A DNA stretch of 64,000 nt from JANXQZ01 sp038225555 (GTDB lineage Bacteria > Acidobacteriota > Terriglobia > Bryobacterales > Bryobacteraceae): the NCBI GenBank assembly GCA_038225555.1, contig JBBRRB010000019.1:1-64000 (forward strand), written 5' to 3'. Below are positions 53,538-61,565 of this stretch, piece after piece (position 1 is the first letter of the stretch; every line of letters starts with the position of its first letter). A program made the position numbers and the translations under genes. A model generated the notes under the pieces. It was not told the DNA's origin, searched no databases, and worked only from the letters and a program-made list of their open reading frames with translations.

Positions 53538-54301
53538 GCCGCGGGCTGTTGAGTCGGCAAACGAGACTTGGAGTAAGCGCCAAATTCGATTTCGGGAAGT
53601 TCCTCCACAGTGCGGCGCAGCGAGTGTTCCCAGCGCGCATGGATCAGGTTCAGGTCCTGGTCAGCGGCGGAAAATCTCCGGTAACAGTCCAGGCGCAATG
53701 AATCCTTGTAGTACAGAAGCAGCTCGATCGGCGGCCCCACCGTGACATTTGACCTCATGGCAGCATCAATCGAGAGCAGCGCATACTTAGCGGCCGCTTT
53801 CAGGCTGGTGCCCGCGAACACTACGCCCCGGTCTAAGATGGGCCTCCCATATTTGCACTCGCCCACTTGCAAATAAGGAGAGTCCTCGGTCGCGCGCAAC
53901 GGATTCCCCTGCGGATAGATCACGTACAGACCCGGCGGTTCGCCCTTTACTTGGCCGCCCAGAATCAAGTGTATGTTGAACGAGTACTCATCCTTTTCGA
54001 GTGCCGCCCGGTCGATATCCGAGACTCGCCTTACACAATCCCCCACGATGCGCGCCGCCGCGTAGAGCGATTCCGCCTGAGCCAGGCCGCCGCCCGCATT
54101 GAAGGCGTCGCGCAACAGAGTGACCACAGATTGGGTCAGGGACAGGCTGCCGCTAGTCAAAATAACAAAAGTGCGCTCTCCAGGCTGCTCGAAGCAGTGC
54201 ATCTTGCGGCAGACGTTCACCTGATCGTAACCCGCGTTGGTGCGCGAATCGGAAGCCATAACCAACCCTTCGTGGGTCATTATGCCTAAGCAGTACGTCA
54301 T
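53534..54301 (-). CDS. Anbu-type proteasome-related peptidase
   Basis: This 255-residue protein matches Anbu (bacterial proteasome homologue). After removal of the initiator methionine it begins with TYCLGIM, giving the N-terminal threonine nucleophile expected for the family, and K33 in CRKMHC is in the position of the catalytic lysine. ASDSRTNAG and GTSLKAAAKYALLSID are family segments. I chose the ATG at 54301, with GGAG 6 bases upstream, over one 66 bases further upstream, because only that start puts threonine second. Anbu assembles into ring or spiral oligomers, and its peptidase activity is still debated. Confidence 0.85.
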   Translation of the reverse strand: MTYCLGIMTHEGLVMASDSRTNAGYDQVNVCRKMHCFEQPGERTFVILTSGSLSLTQSVVTLLRDAFNAGGGLAQAESLYAAARIVGDCVRRVSDIDRAALEKDEYSFNIHLILGGQVKGEPPGLYVIYPQGNPLRATEDSPYLQVGECKYGRPILDRGVVFAGTSLKAAAKYALLSIDAAMRSNVTVGPPIELLLYYKDSLRLDCYRRFSAADQDLNLIHARWEHSLRRTVEELPEIEFGAYSKSRLPTQQPAA

Positions 54302-54366
54302 GTTTCTCCAGCGGTTTTGAATTTGCGAGCTTAGTGTCATTGTATTCGGTAAACTAAGATTCATCA

Positions 54367-55167
54367 ATGCAGATTCGTTTGGGTTACGACATGACCTTTG
54401 ATGTGCCTGCGCCGGTGCCGATGGTCGCAGTGCTGCGTGTGCATCCCTCGCGAGAGCGCGATTTGCTCGAGCCCGAGGTGATGCGCATCGATCCCGGCAT
54501 CGCGATTCAAGATTATCGGGACTGTTTTGGAAACCGATGCTCCCGTTTTCTCGCGCCGCAAGGCACCCTTCGCCTATGGAGTTCGACCCTGATCGCGGAC
54601 TCCGGCTCGCCCGATCTTATCAACCTGGGTGCTCCTCAGGTCCCGGTGGAGGAATTGCCCCCTGAGACGCTGCAGTTTCTACTCAACAGCCGCTACTGCG
54701 AAGTAGACCTGCTTTCGAACACGGCCACTGAGCTGTTTGGCAACACGTTGCCGGGTTGGCAGCGCGTGCAGGCCATCTGCAACTGGGTGAACTCGAAAGT
54801 TACATTCGGCTACAACTTCGCCCGAGTTACTAAGACTGCCATGGACGTTTACATGGAACGAACCGGGGTATGCCGTGACTTCCAACATCTCGCGGTTACC
54901 TTCTGCAGGTGCATGAACATCCCCGCACGGTACGCCACTGGATACCTGGGCGATATCGGCGTCCCGGTGGTCCTGCCGATGGATTTCAGCGCCTGGTTCG
55001 AGGCGTATCTAGGCGACCGATGGTGGACCTTCGATGCCAGGTTCAATCAGCCGCGCATCGGACGCACGCTGCTGGCAACCGGACGCGACGCAGCGGATGT
55101 TGCAATTACAACTTCGTTCGGTTTGTCGAGGCTGAGAAATTTCACGGTGGTCGCCGATGAAGCGTAA
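54367..55167 (+). CDS. Transglutaminase-fold protein of the Anbu neighbourhood
   Basis: This 266-residue protein has a C-terminal transglutaminase-like core. The nucleophile cysteine C169 is in TGVCRDFQHLA and the aspartate D223 is in WTFDARF. The position that normally holds the catalytic histidine (HAW in many relatives) reads DFSAW here (S208), so the triad is incomplete unless this subfamily uses another residue. The N-terminus is a beta-rich domain. It is transcribed away from the Anbu gene over 65 bases. In other bacteria the same families occur together, so a joint role is plausible. Confidence 0.82.
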   Translation: MQIRLGYDMTFDVPAPVPMVAVLRVHPSRERDLLEPEVMRIDPGIAIQDYRDCFGNRCSRFLAPQGTLRLWSSTLIADSGSPDLINLGAPQVPVEELPPETLQFLLNSRYCEVDLLSNTATELFGNTLPGWQRVQAICNWVNSKVTFGYNFARVTKTAMDVYMERTGVCRDFQHLAVTFCRCMNIPARYATGYLGDIGVPVVLPMDFSAWFEAYLGDRWWTFDARFNQPRIGRTLLATGRDAADVAITTSFGLSRLRNFTVVADEA

Positions 55168-55253
55168 TTTGTGAGCGCGTCCGTGATGAAGGCAACAGAC
55201 AGCATGCTGGACCGGAACGGATGCTGGCCTCCGAAGAGGCTGTGCATTATTAG

Positions 55254-55508
55254 TTGAAAGGAGCCGCCCCTATCCAAGTGCTCGCAACTGCGAAGACTAA
55301 GTCGGGCGAGGACGCTGCGGTAATGTTCACGGGCGCGTTTGGTAAAGGGAGGGTGTTCTTCAGCTCCTTCGGACACAGTGGGGCGGGTAGAAAGAATCCC
55401 GGCGTTCAGGCCATGATTCTTAGCGCCACCGGGTGGGCGGGAACCGGAGACGTCCAACAAGAGGCCACGAATCGGTTTGACAGCGGGCCGCAGTATTCGT
55501 TAACCTAA
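55254..55508 (+). pseudogene. Fragment of a ThuA-like domain protein
   Basis: The frame (preceded immediately by a stop) reads VMFTGAFGKGRVFFSSFGHSG and then MILSATGWAGTGDV, which matches the C-terminal part of the ThuA domain (GkGRVfy..lGH, then lLW A.tG). The rest of the domain is missing on the left, and the stretch 55168-55253 shows nothing. So this is probably a 3' remnant of a secreted ThuA-type gene. The gap between the transglutaminase and rplM genes is otherwise empty. Confidence 0.5.
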
Positions 55509-55540
55509 GATGAAGTCTCGAACGGAGAAATTCGGTCTGT

Positions 55541-55969
55541 ATGAACACCCTAATTCCGTCCAAGGGGGAAATCGTGCGGCAGTGGCACGTGCTGGACGCT
55601 CAGGACATGGTCCTCGGGCGGCTCGCCAGCAACGCGGCCCTTCTGCTGATGGGTAAGCACAAGCCTACCTACACGCCCTTCTTGGATACAGGCGATCATG
55701 TGATCGTCATTAACGCTTCTAAGGTCCGATTGACGGGCCGCAAGGACGACCAGAAGATTTATCGCCACCACACCGGCTATCCAGGCGGATTGGTCGAGAT
55801 TGGCGCTCGCAAAGTGCGTGCGACTCGTCCGATTCGAATGGTGGAAGATGCGATTTCTGGCATGCTCCCCAAAAACAAGCTCGGCAAGCAAATGTACCGC
55901 AAATTGCAGGTGTATGCCGGCGACAAGCACCCTCACCAGGCTCAGAAGCCCGTGGCGATGGAGCTTTAG
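55541..55969 (+). CDS. rplM: 50S ribosomal protein L13
   Basis: This 142-residue ribosomal protein has the typical L13 start (RQWHVLDAQDMVLGRLAS), the DHVIVINASKVRLTG core and the C-terminal MLPKNKLGKQMYRKLQVY. It binds 23S rRNA early in large-subunit assembly. It is followed by rpsI, the usual pair. GGAGAA lies upstream of the ATG at slightly long spacing. Confidence 0.98.
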   Translation: MNTLIPSKGEIVRQWHVLDAQDMVLGRLASNAALLLMGKHKPTYTPFLDTGDHVIVINASKVRLTGRKDDQKIYRHHTGYPGGLVEIGARKVRATRPIRMVEDAISGMLPKNKLGKQMYRKLQVYAGDKHPHQAQKPVAMEL

Positions 55970-56007
55970 ACGGACGCCATCCGCGTCTGAATTGAGAGGT
56001 TATCGAG

Positions 56008-56406
56008 TTGGCAGCATCGTTAGTACAGCATTTAGGAACAGGGCGGCGCAAAAAGGCGATTGCCCGAATCTTCCTTCGGTCCGGCAAGGGCCAGATTACA
56101 GTTAACGGACGTGCTTTCGAGCATTACTTCGTCAGCGAGTCCGCGCGCGCCATGGTGCGTCAGCCGTTGCTGGCCGCTGAATTGGCTGACAAGTTTGACG
56201 TGCTCATTCTCGCCAACGGCGGAGGCTACAACGGCCAGGCTGGTGCCGCCAGGCTGGGGATCGCTCGAGCGCTGATTCTTTTCAATACGGAACTGCGCGG
56301 CAAACTCAAGGGGCTCGGCCTTTTGAGACGGGACCCGCGGTCACATGAACGCAAGAAGTACGGTCAGAAGGGTGCCCGCAAGCGCTTCCAATTCTCCAAG
56401 AGATAG
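56008..56406 (+). CDS. rpsI: 30S ribosomal protein S9
   Basis: This 132-residue protein has the S9 core (GTGRRKKAIARIFLRSGKG near the start, GGGYNGQAGAARLGIARAL) and the arginine/lysine-rich tail ending KRFQFSKR that reaches the P-site. The start is TTG at 56008 with GAGAGG 8 bases before it. The gap of 38 bases to rplM fits one operon. Confidence 0.98.
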   Translation: MAASLVQHLGTGRRKKAIARIFLRSGKGQITVNGRAFEHYFVSESARAMVRQPLLAAELADKFDVLILANGGGYNGQAGAARLGIARALILFNTELRGKLKGLGLLRRDPRSHERKKYGQKGARKRFQFSKR

Positions 56407-56416
56407 TGGTTCGTCC

Positions 56417-56446
56417 GCGCTGGTCCGTTGTTTAGCGGACCAGCGC
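56417..56446. terminator. Strong hairpin between rpsI and rpsB
   Basis: GCGCTGGTCCG at 56417-56427 pairs perfectly with CGGACCAGCGC at 56436-56446, an 11-base-pair stem with an 8-base loop (TTGTTTAG). No U-run follows in either direction, so it may be a processing or attenuation hairpin rather than a strong intrinsic terminator. The remaining 56447-56565 shows no gene before the rpsB ribosome binding site. Confidence 0.7.
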
Positions 56447-56565
56447 GTCCTGTCTCACTCCATCTCGACATCGCCTTGTAATTTCCGCATGCACAACTTC
56501 CGCTTTGGGCCGTGCGCGCGGATACACGCGGTGAAACCCGCAGCTAGAATCTGTAAGGAGGCATT

Positions 56566-57456
56566 TTGCCATCTATCTCAATGAAGGAATTGCTCGAAGC
56601 CGGCGTCCACTTCGGGCACCAGACCAAGCGCTGGAATCCAAAGATGAAAGAGTACATCTTTGGCGAACGCAACGGAATTTACATCGTAGATCTCCAGAAA
56701 ACGCTGAAGCTTTTTAAAGATGCCATGCGCTACGTCGGTGAAATGGCGTCGCAAGGCAAAACGGTTTTATTCGTCGGCACCAAGCGGCAGGCGCAGGAAG
56801 CCGTGGCCGAAGAAGCTACCCGGTGCAACCAATACTACGTGAATCAACGTTGGCTGGGCGGATTGCTGACCAACATGACAACGGTTCAGAAATCCATCAA
56901 GCGGCTGAAGGAATTGGACTCGCTGGCGATGGACGAAAACTGGGTCGGTCGCGCCAAGAAAGAAGTCGGTCGGCTGGAACGCGAGCGCAAGCATCTTCAG
57001 CAGAACCTGGCTGGCATCAAGGAAATGAGCGGGCTTCCCGATCTCCTTTTCGTGATCGACTCAAATAAAGAAGCGATTGCGGTAAAGGAAGCGCGGAAGC
57101 TGGGTATTCCGGTAGTGGCCGTGGTGGACACCAATTGCGATCCCGACGAAGTGGATTACGTGATCCCGGGCAATGACGATGCATTGCGGGCCATCCGGCT
57201 TTTCACGAATAAGATTTCAGACGCGATCACCGAAGGCCGCGCATTGGCCACCGAACACGATTTCACAGGCAAGATTGTCACCGAGGATACCCCTGCGGAA
57301 GAGGCCCTCGAATTCACTCAATTCGATCCGCAGCAGCTCGATCAGCTCATGTCCGAGGGAATCTCGGATGAGGATCTGCCTTCGATGTCGCTGCCCCGCA
57401 AGGGCCCCGGCCAAGAGGCCCCGAGCGACATGGGGCGAGTCGGCAGTCGCGAATAA
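56566..57456 (+). CDS. rpsB: 30S ribosomal protein S2
   Basis: This 296-residue protein carries the S2 core (ISMKELLEAGVHFGHQTKRW, GERNGIYIVDLQKT, FVGTKRQAQEAV, NQRWLGGLLTN) plus an acidic C-terminal extension of about 45 residues. The start is TTG at 56566 directly after AAGGAGG; an ATG 15 bases further in is the alternative, but family members start upstream of it. tsf and pyrH follow, the standard order. Confidence 0.98.
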   Translation: MPSISMKELLEAGVHFGHQTKRWNPKMKEYIFGERNGIYIVDLQKTLKLFKDAMRYVGEMASQGKTVLFVGTKRQAQEAVAEEATRCNQYYVNQRWLGGLLTNMTTVQKSIKRLKELDSLAMDENWVGRAKKEVGRLERERKHLQQNLAGIKEMSGLPDLLFVIDSNKEAIAVKEARKLGIPVVAVVDTNCDPDEVDYVIPGNDDALRAIRLFTNKISDAITEGRALATEHDFTGKIVTEDTPAEEALEFTQFDPQQLDQLMSEGISDEDLPSMSLPRKGPGQEAPSDMGRVGSRE

Positions 57457-57515
57457 CCCTACCCCGAAGCGCTGGCTTTTCAAGTTGGCGCTTCGAATTC
57501 AGACCCTAAAAAATC

Positions 57516-58154
57516 ATGGAAATTAGCGCCAAATTAGTGAAAGAGCTTCGGGACCGGACCGGTGCGGGCATGATGGAATGCAAGAACGCCCTGAAGGAAT
57601 CGGACGGCAATCTTCCAGAAGCGGAGATCATTCTCAGAAAACGCGGCATCACGTCTGCTTCGAAGAAAGCCACGCGGTCGACCCGCCAGGGCATGATCGG
57701 AACATACATCCACCCGGGCGCGCAGCTCGGCGTTCTCGTGGAAGTGAACTGCGAGTCGGACTTCGTCGCCAGAACGGACCAGTTTCAGAATCTTGTGAAA
57801 GAGCTGGCGATGCAGATCGCTGCGGCCGATCCGCAATTCATCCGCAAAGAAGACGTAACTCAGGACGCGATCGACAAGGAAAAGGATATCCAGCGAGCGC
57901 GGGCCTTGCAGGAAGGCAAGCCCGAAAAGATGCTGGATAAAATCACCGAAGGCCGCATGCAGAAATTCTATGAAGAGATCTGTCTCTACGAGCAGCCCTT
58001 TATCAAGGAAAACACGCAGACCGTGGCCGATTTGATCAAGACGAGCATTGCCAAGCTAGGCGAAAATATCTCGGTCTCCCGTTTCGTTCGCTTCAAGGTC
58101 GGCGATGCCGCCGTGATTGAAGAGACGCCCGAAACTTCCGCTCCCGCCGAATAG
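57516..58154 (+). CDS. tsf: Elongation factor Ts
   Basis: This 212-residue guanine-nucleotide exchange factor for EF-Tu has the N-terminal UBA-like domain (TGAGMMECKNALKESDG) and a core with GTYIHPGAQLGVLVEVNCESD and LYEQPFIKE. It is the short form, lacking the second subdomain repeat of the E. coli protein (283 residues), as in several other phyla. It follows rpsB. Confidence 0.97.
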   Translation: MEISAKLVKELRDRTGAGMMECKNALKESDGNLPEAEIILRKRGITSASKKATRSTRQGMIGTYIHPGAQLGVLVEVNCESDFVARTDQFQNLVKELAMQIAAADPQFIRKEDVTQDAIDKEKDIQRARALQEGKPEKMLDKITEGRMQKFYEEICLYEQPFIKENTQTVADLIKTSIAKLGENISVSRFVRFKVGDAAVIEETPETSAPAE

Positions 58155-58171
58155 CGAAATTCGCACGGGGC

Positions 58172-58879
58172 ATGCCGAAATACCAACGAATCGTTCTCAA
58201 AGTAAGCGGAGAGGTCCTGGCTGGCGGGACCTCTTTTGGCATCGACTCTCAGCGAGTGAAGGAGTTGGCCGAAGAAGTAGCCGAGGTCGCTCAGACCGGC
58301 GTGCAAATCGGCATGGTAGTGGGCGGGGGCAACTTCTTCCGCGGCGTGGCGGCAGCTGCGCGGAATATGGACCGCGTCTCAGCCGATCACATGGGCATGC
58401 TGGCAACTGTGATCAATGCGCTCGCTCTGCAAGACGCTCTCGAAAAAGCCGGAGTGCGCACTCGCGTGATGACCGCCATTGAAATGCATCAGGTGGCCGA
58501 GCCTTATATCCGCCGGCGCGCGATTCGGCATTTGGAGAAAGGCCGAATCGTCATCTTTGCGGCGGGAACCTCGAATCCGTACTTCTCGACAGATACGGCT
58601 GCCACCTTGCGTGCTTTGGAGATTAAGGCGGATGTGATCGCTAAAGCCACGCGGGTAGATGGAGTTTACGATATGGACCCGATGCTCCACGCTGACGCGG
58701 TTTTATACCCTCAAATCACATATTTGGAAGTGCTTGCGAAGGCGCTGAAAGTGATGGATGCCTCGGCGGTCGCCATGTGCCGGGACAATCAACTTCCGAT
58801 TATTGTATTTAACTTGAATACGTTCGGCAATATCATGCGCATGGCCATGGGCGAGCCGATCGGCACGATTATAAAGTAG
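58172..58879 (+). CDS. pyrH: UMP kinase
   Basis: This 235-residue amino-acid-kinase-fold enzyme phosphorylates UMP to UDP. Family elements are present: the N-terminal VLKVSGEVLAG, GGGNFFRG, the ADHMGMLATVINALALQDAL region, STDTAATLRALEI and VDGVYDMDP. Length is standard. The ribosome recycling factor gene frr, which normally follows, is not here: the next gene is the oppositely oriented tpx. Confidence 0.98.
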   Translation: MPKYQRIVLKVSGEVLAGGTSFGIDSQRVKELAEEVAEVAQTGVQIGMVVGGGNFFRGVAAAARNMDRVSADHMGMLATVINALALQDALEKAGVRTRVMTAIEMHQVAEPYIRRRAIRHLEKGRIVIFAAGTSNPYFSTDTAATLRALEIKADVIAKATRVDGVYDMDPMLHADAVLYPQITYLEVLAKALKVMDASAVAMCRDNQLPIIVFNLNTFGNIMRMAMGEPIGTIIK

Positions 58880-58906
58880 TTTGGCTTGTCCCGCAGTCGG
58901 TGAAAT

Positions 58907-59419
58907 TTATTGGGCGAGAGACCGCGCAACGCGGAGAGCCGACTCATAATCCGGGTGGTCGGCCACTTCCTTCACATACTCCGCATGCTGAATCGTATTG
59001 TCCTTATCGACGACAAAAATAGCGCGGCTCTCAATCCGCAACTCTTTTATCAACGTGCCATAGTGTTCGCCAAACGAACCGTCGCGATGATCGGAAAGCA
59101 TCTTGATCTTATCCACGCCGAAATTTCCGCACCAGCGTTTTTGCGCGAACGGAAGGTCCATGCTGATGGTGTAAATCTCGATCCCGGGAAGCTGGACGGC
59201 CTCTTCGTTGAAGCGCTTAGTCTGGGCATCGCAAACCGGCGTGTCGAGCGAAGGAACGACACTGAAAATCCGCACCGCTTGTCCAGTCTTTTCCAGGTTT
59301 ACGGGCTGCATGGCATCGCTGACTACTTCGAAGTCAGGTGCCTTGTCGCCAGCTTTTAGCTCAGGTCCAATTAAAGTGAAAGGGTTGCCTCTCAAGGTGG
59401 TTGCCGCTGCTCTTTCCAT
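58907..59419 (-). CDS. tpx: Thiol peroxidase
   Basis: This 170-residue atypical two-cysteine peroxiredoxin has the peroxidatic cysteine C63 in SLDTPVCDAQTKRFNEE and resolving cysteine C97 in RWCGNFG, followed by the expected MLSDHRDGSFGEHYG. It detoxifies hydrogen and organic peroxides with thioredoxin as reductant. Length is standard. It ends 27 bases past pyrH (convergent). Confidence 0.96.
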   Translation of the reverse strand: MERAAATTLRGNPFTLIGPELKAGDKAPDFEVVSDAMQPVNLEKTGQAVRIFSVVPSLDTPVCDAQTKRFNEEAVQLPGIEIYTISMDLPFAQKRWCGNFGVDKIKMLSDHRDGSFGEHYGTLIKELRIESRAIFVVDKDNTIQHAEYVKEVADHPDYESALRVARSLAQ

Positions 59420-59425
59420 GAGCCC

Positions 59426-61510
59426 TTATTGTAGCAACTCGGTCAACTTGTCTAGGTCGGTAACCGGAAGCTGACAGGTGTAATTTTCACAGACATAGGC
59501 CGTGGTCATGCCGTCGACCTGCTTCATGTCCGCCATGGCAGGACTCACTTTCGCGAGCCGCTCGCGAGTCTCGTCGGAATTGATCAGGAACGTGGAGCTG
59601 TTGGGAGCAAAACTATTTCGAACTTTGCGCAAGAACGCTCGGGTCCTCTCATTGTCCTTTTCGCCCGCGAGGATCACCTGCCGCCTCGGCGATAGATAAT
59701 AGTTCAACGCCACCAGCATCTGAGGAACCGCAACCGACTGATGAGCCATGCGCGACGCTAGTCCATTAAGCGTTCTTTCCACGGCCTCATGCCCCAAGCG
59801 CATCAGATTCATCAGCGCGACGGAGTTGCCGGAAGGTTCGGCGCCATCGTAATCGTCTTTCATGCGCATTACTAAGTCGGCGCCCCCCTCGGCAGTGCCG
59901 AAGAAGCCTCCGCCCTTGCGATCTTCGAACAGCTCGATCATTTTGTCAGTCAAGCGGATGGCAAGTTCCCGATCGGAAACGCGAAATCCAGTCTCATAAA
60001 GATCCAGAAGAGCCTGGACGAAGAATGCGTAATCGTCCAGAAACCCGGGGATAGCAGCCTCACCATCGCGATAACGCCGCAACAGCGTGCCGCGCTGAGG
60101 ATCATACATTTTGGTCAGGATAAAATCCGCCGACCGCCGAGCCGCCTCTTCATAGCTCGGCTCATCCAACACCTGAGCAGCCTTCGCAAATGCCGAGATC
60201 ATCAGTCCGTTCCACGCCGTCAAGACTTTGTCATCCAAGTGCGGGCGCACGCGCGACCCTCGCCGTTCCATCAGCTTTTCAATTGACCTGTCCAGGTTGG
60301 CTTGAATCAAGTCCCGTTCCAGGCTGAATCGACTCGCGGTGTCTTCCAAGCTGTGCCGAATCGACAGGATGTTCTTTCCGCCGAACTCGTGGTGCGGATC
60401 GTGATGGACATTTCCATCAGTGTCGACTCCGTAGCGGTACGCAAAGATCGCCGCGTGGGGGTTGCCGAGTATGGAATCGAGTTCCTGGCGCGTCCAAACG
60501 TAGAACGCTCCTTCGCCTTTCTCGTGCGGATTGGCAGGGTCGATCACGCTGTCGGCATCTTCTGCTGAGTAAAATCCGCCACCCGCGTCCGTCATCTCGC
60601 GCATCACATAGTCGAGTGTGTTGCGGGCAACCTGAGCGTAATACGAATCGCCGGTAATCTGATAAGCCTCAATGTAGGAGACCACGAGTTGGGCTTGATC
60701 GTAGAGCATTTTTTCAAAGTGCGGAACGAACCACATTTCGTCCACCGAGTAGCGGTGGAACCCTCCGCCAAGCTGATCGTTCATGCCGCCTTCAGCCATG
60801 GCTCGCAGTGTCTTGAGGCTCATCTCCAACGCTTCTTCATTGCGCGTGCGGGCGTAGTATCGCAGCAGAAAATTAAGCGAAACGGGGCGCGGAAACTTGG
60901 GAGAGTCGCCAAAGCCGCCGTTCTTAGAATCGAAAGTGCGCCGGTAATAGTTGTATGCGGAATCGAGGATCGCGGAGTCGAGCGTGGCGGCTCGGGAGGG
61001 CTTGGGTTCAGAATGCTGAACAAGTTGTACAATGACCTCCTCGCTGGACTTGTCGATCTTCGCGCGGTCAGTTGCCCAGGCACGCGCCAGGGATTGTAAA
61101 AGGCTGACAAATCCCGGACGCCCATATCGGTTGTCGGGAGGAAAATATGTTCCACCATAAAACGGTTTGAGCGCAGGTGTGAGAAACACGGACATGGGCC
61201 AGCCACCGCTTCCGGTAGTCGCCTGCACGAAAGTCATGTAGATGCGGTCAACGTCGGGGCGCTCCTCGCGATCCACTTTGACAGGCACGAAGTGAGCGTT
61301 CAGGAAGGCCGCTATCTCATCATTCTCGAAAGATTCACGTTCCATGACGTGGCACCAATGACAAGTGGAATAACCGATCGAGAGAAAGATTGGTTTGTCC
61401 TCCAGCTTCGCCTTCTCAAAAGCTGAGTCGCCCCAGGGATACCAATCCACAGGATTGTGGGCGTGTTGAAGAAGGTAGGGGCTTTTCTCGGTAATTAGGT
61501 GATTGGGCAT
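59426..61510 (-). CDS. DUF255 thioredoxin-fold protein (YyaL/SSP411 family)
   Basis: This 694-residue protein has an N-terminal thioredoxin-like DUF255 domain (KSPYLLQHAHNPVDWYPW, IGYSTCHWCHVME) and an alpha/alpha-barrel C-terminal region like N-acylglucosamine 2-epimerases (MLYDQAQLVVSYIEAYQITG, LTAWNGLMISAFAKA). CHWC is the redox motif. The family occurs from bacteria to animals (spermatogenesis-associated protein 20) and its reaction is unknown. It is next to tpx on the same strand, with 6 bases between, so a redox role is reasonable inference. Confidence 0.93.
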   Translation of the reverse strand: MPNHLITEKSPYLLQHAHNPVDWYPWGDSAFEKAKLEDKPIFLSIGYSTCHWCHVMERESFENDEIAAFLNAHFVPVKVDREERPDVDRIYMTFVQATTGSGGWPMSVFLTPALKPFYGGTYFPPDNRYGRPGFVSLLQSLARAWATDRAKIDKSSEEVIVQLVQHSEPKPSRAATLDSAILDSAYNYYRRTFDSKNGGFGDSPKFPRPVSLNFLLRYYARTRNEEALEMSLKTLRAMAEGGMNDQLGGGFHRYSVDEMWFVPHFEKMLYDQAQLVVSYIEAYQITGDSYYAQVARNTLDYVMREMTDAGGGFYSAEDADSVIDPANPHEKGEGAFYVWTRQELDSILGNPHAAIFAYRYGVDTDGNVHHDPHHEFGGKNILSIRHSLEDTASRFSLERDLIQANLDRSIEKLMERRGSRVRPHLDDKVLTAWNGLMISAFAKAAQVLDEPSYEEAARRSADFILTKMYDPQRGTLLRRYRDGEAAIPGFLDDYAFFVQALLDLYETGFRVSDRELAIRLTDKMIELFEDRKGGGFFGTAEGGADLVMRMKDDYDGAEPSGNSVALMNLMRLGHEAVERTLNGLASRMAHQSVAVPQMLVALNYYLSPRRQVILAGEKDNERTRAFLRKVRNSFAPNSSTFLINSDETRERLAKVSPAMADMKQVDGMTTAYVCENYTCQLPVTDLDKLTELLQ

Positions 61511-61565
61511 GATGCAGGATGATGCAGGCTTCTACCAGTCTAGATGCTGATAAACTTATCTCGAA

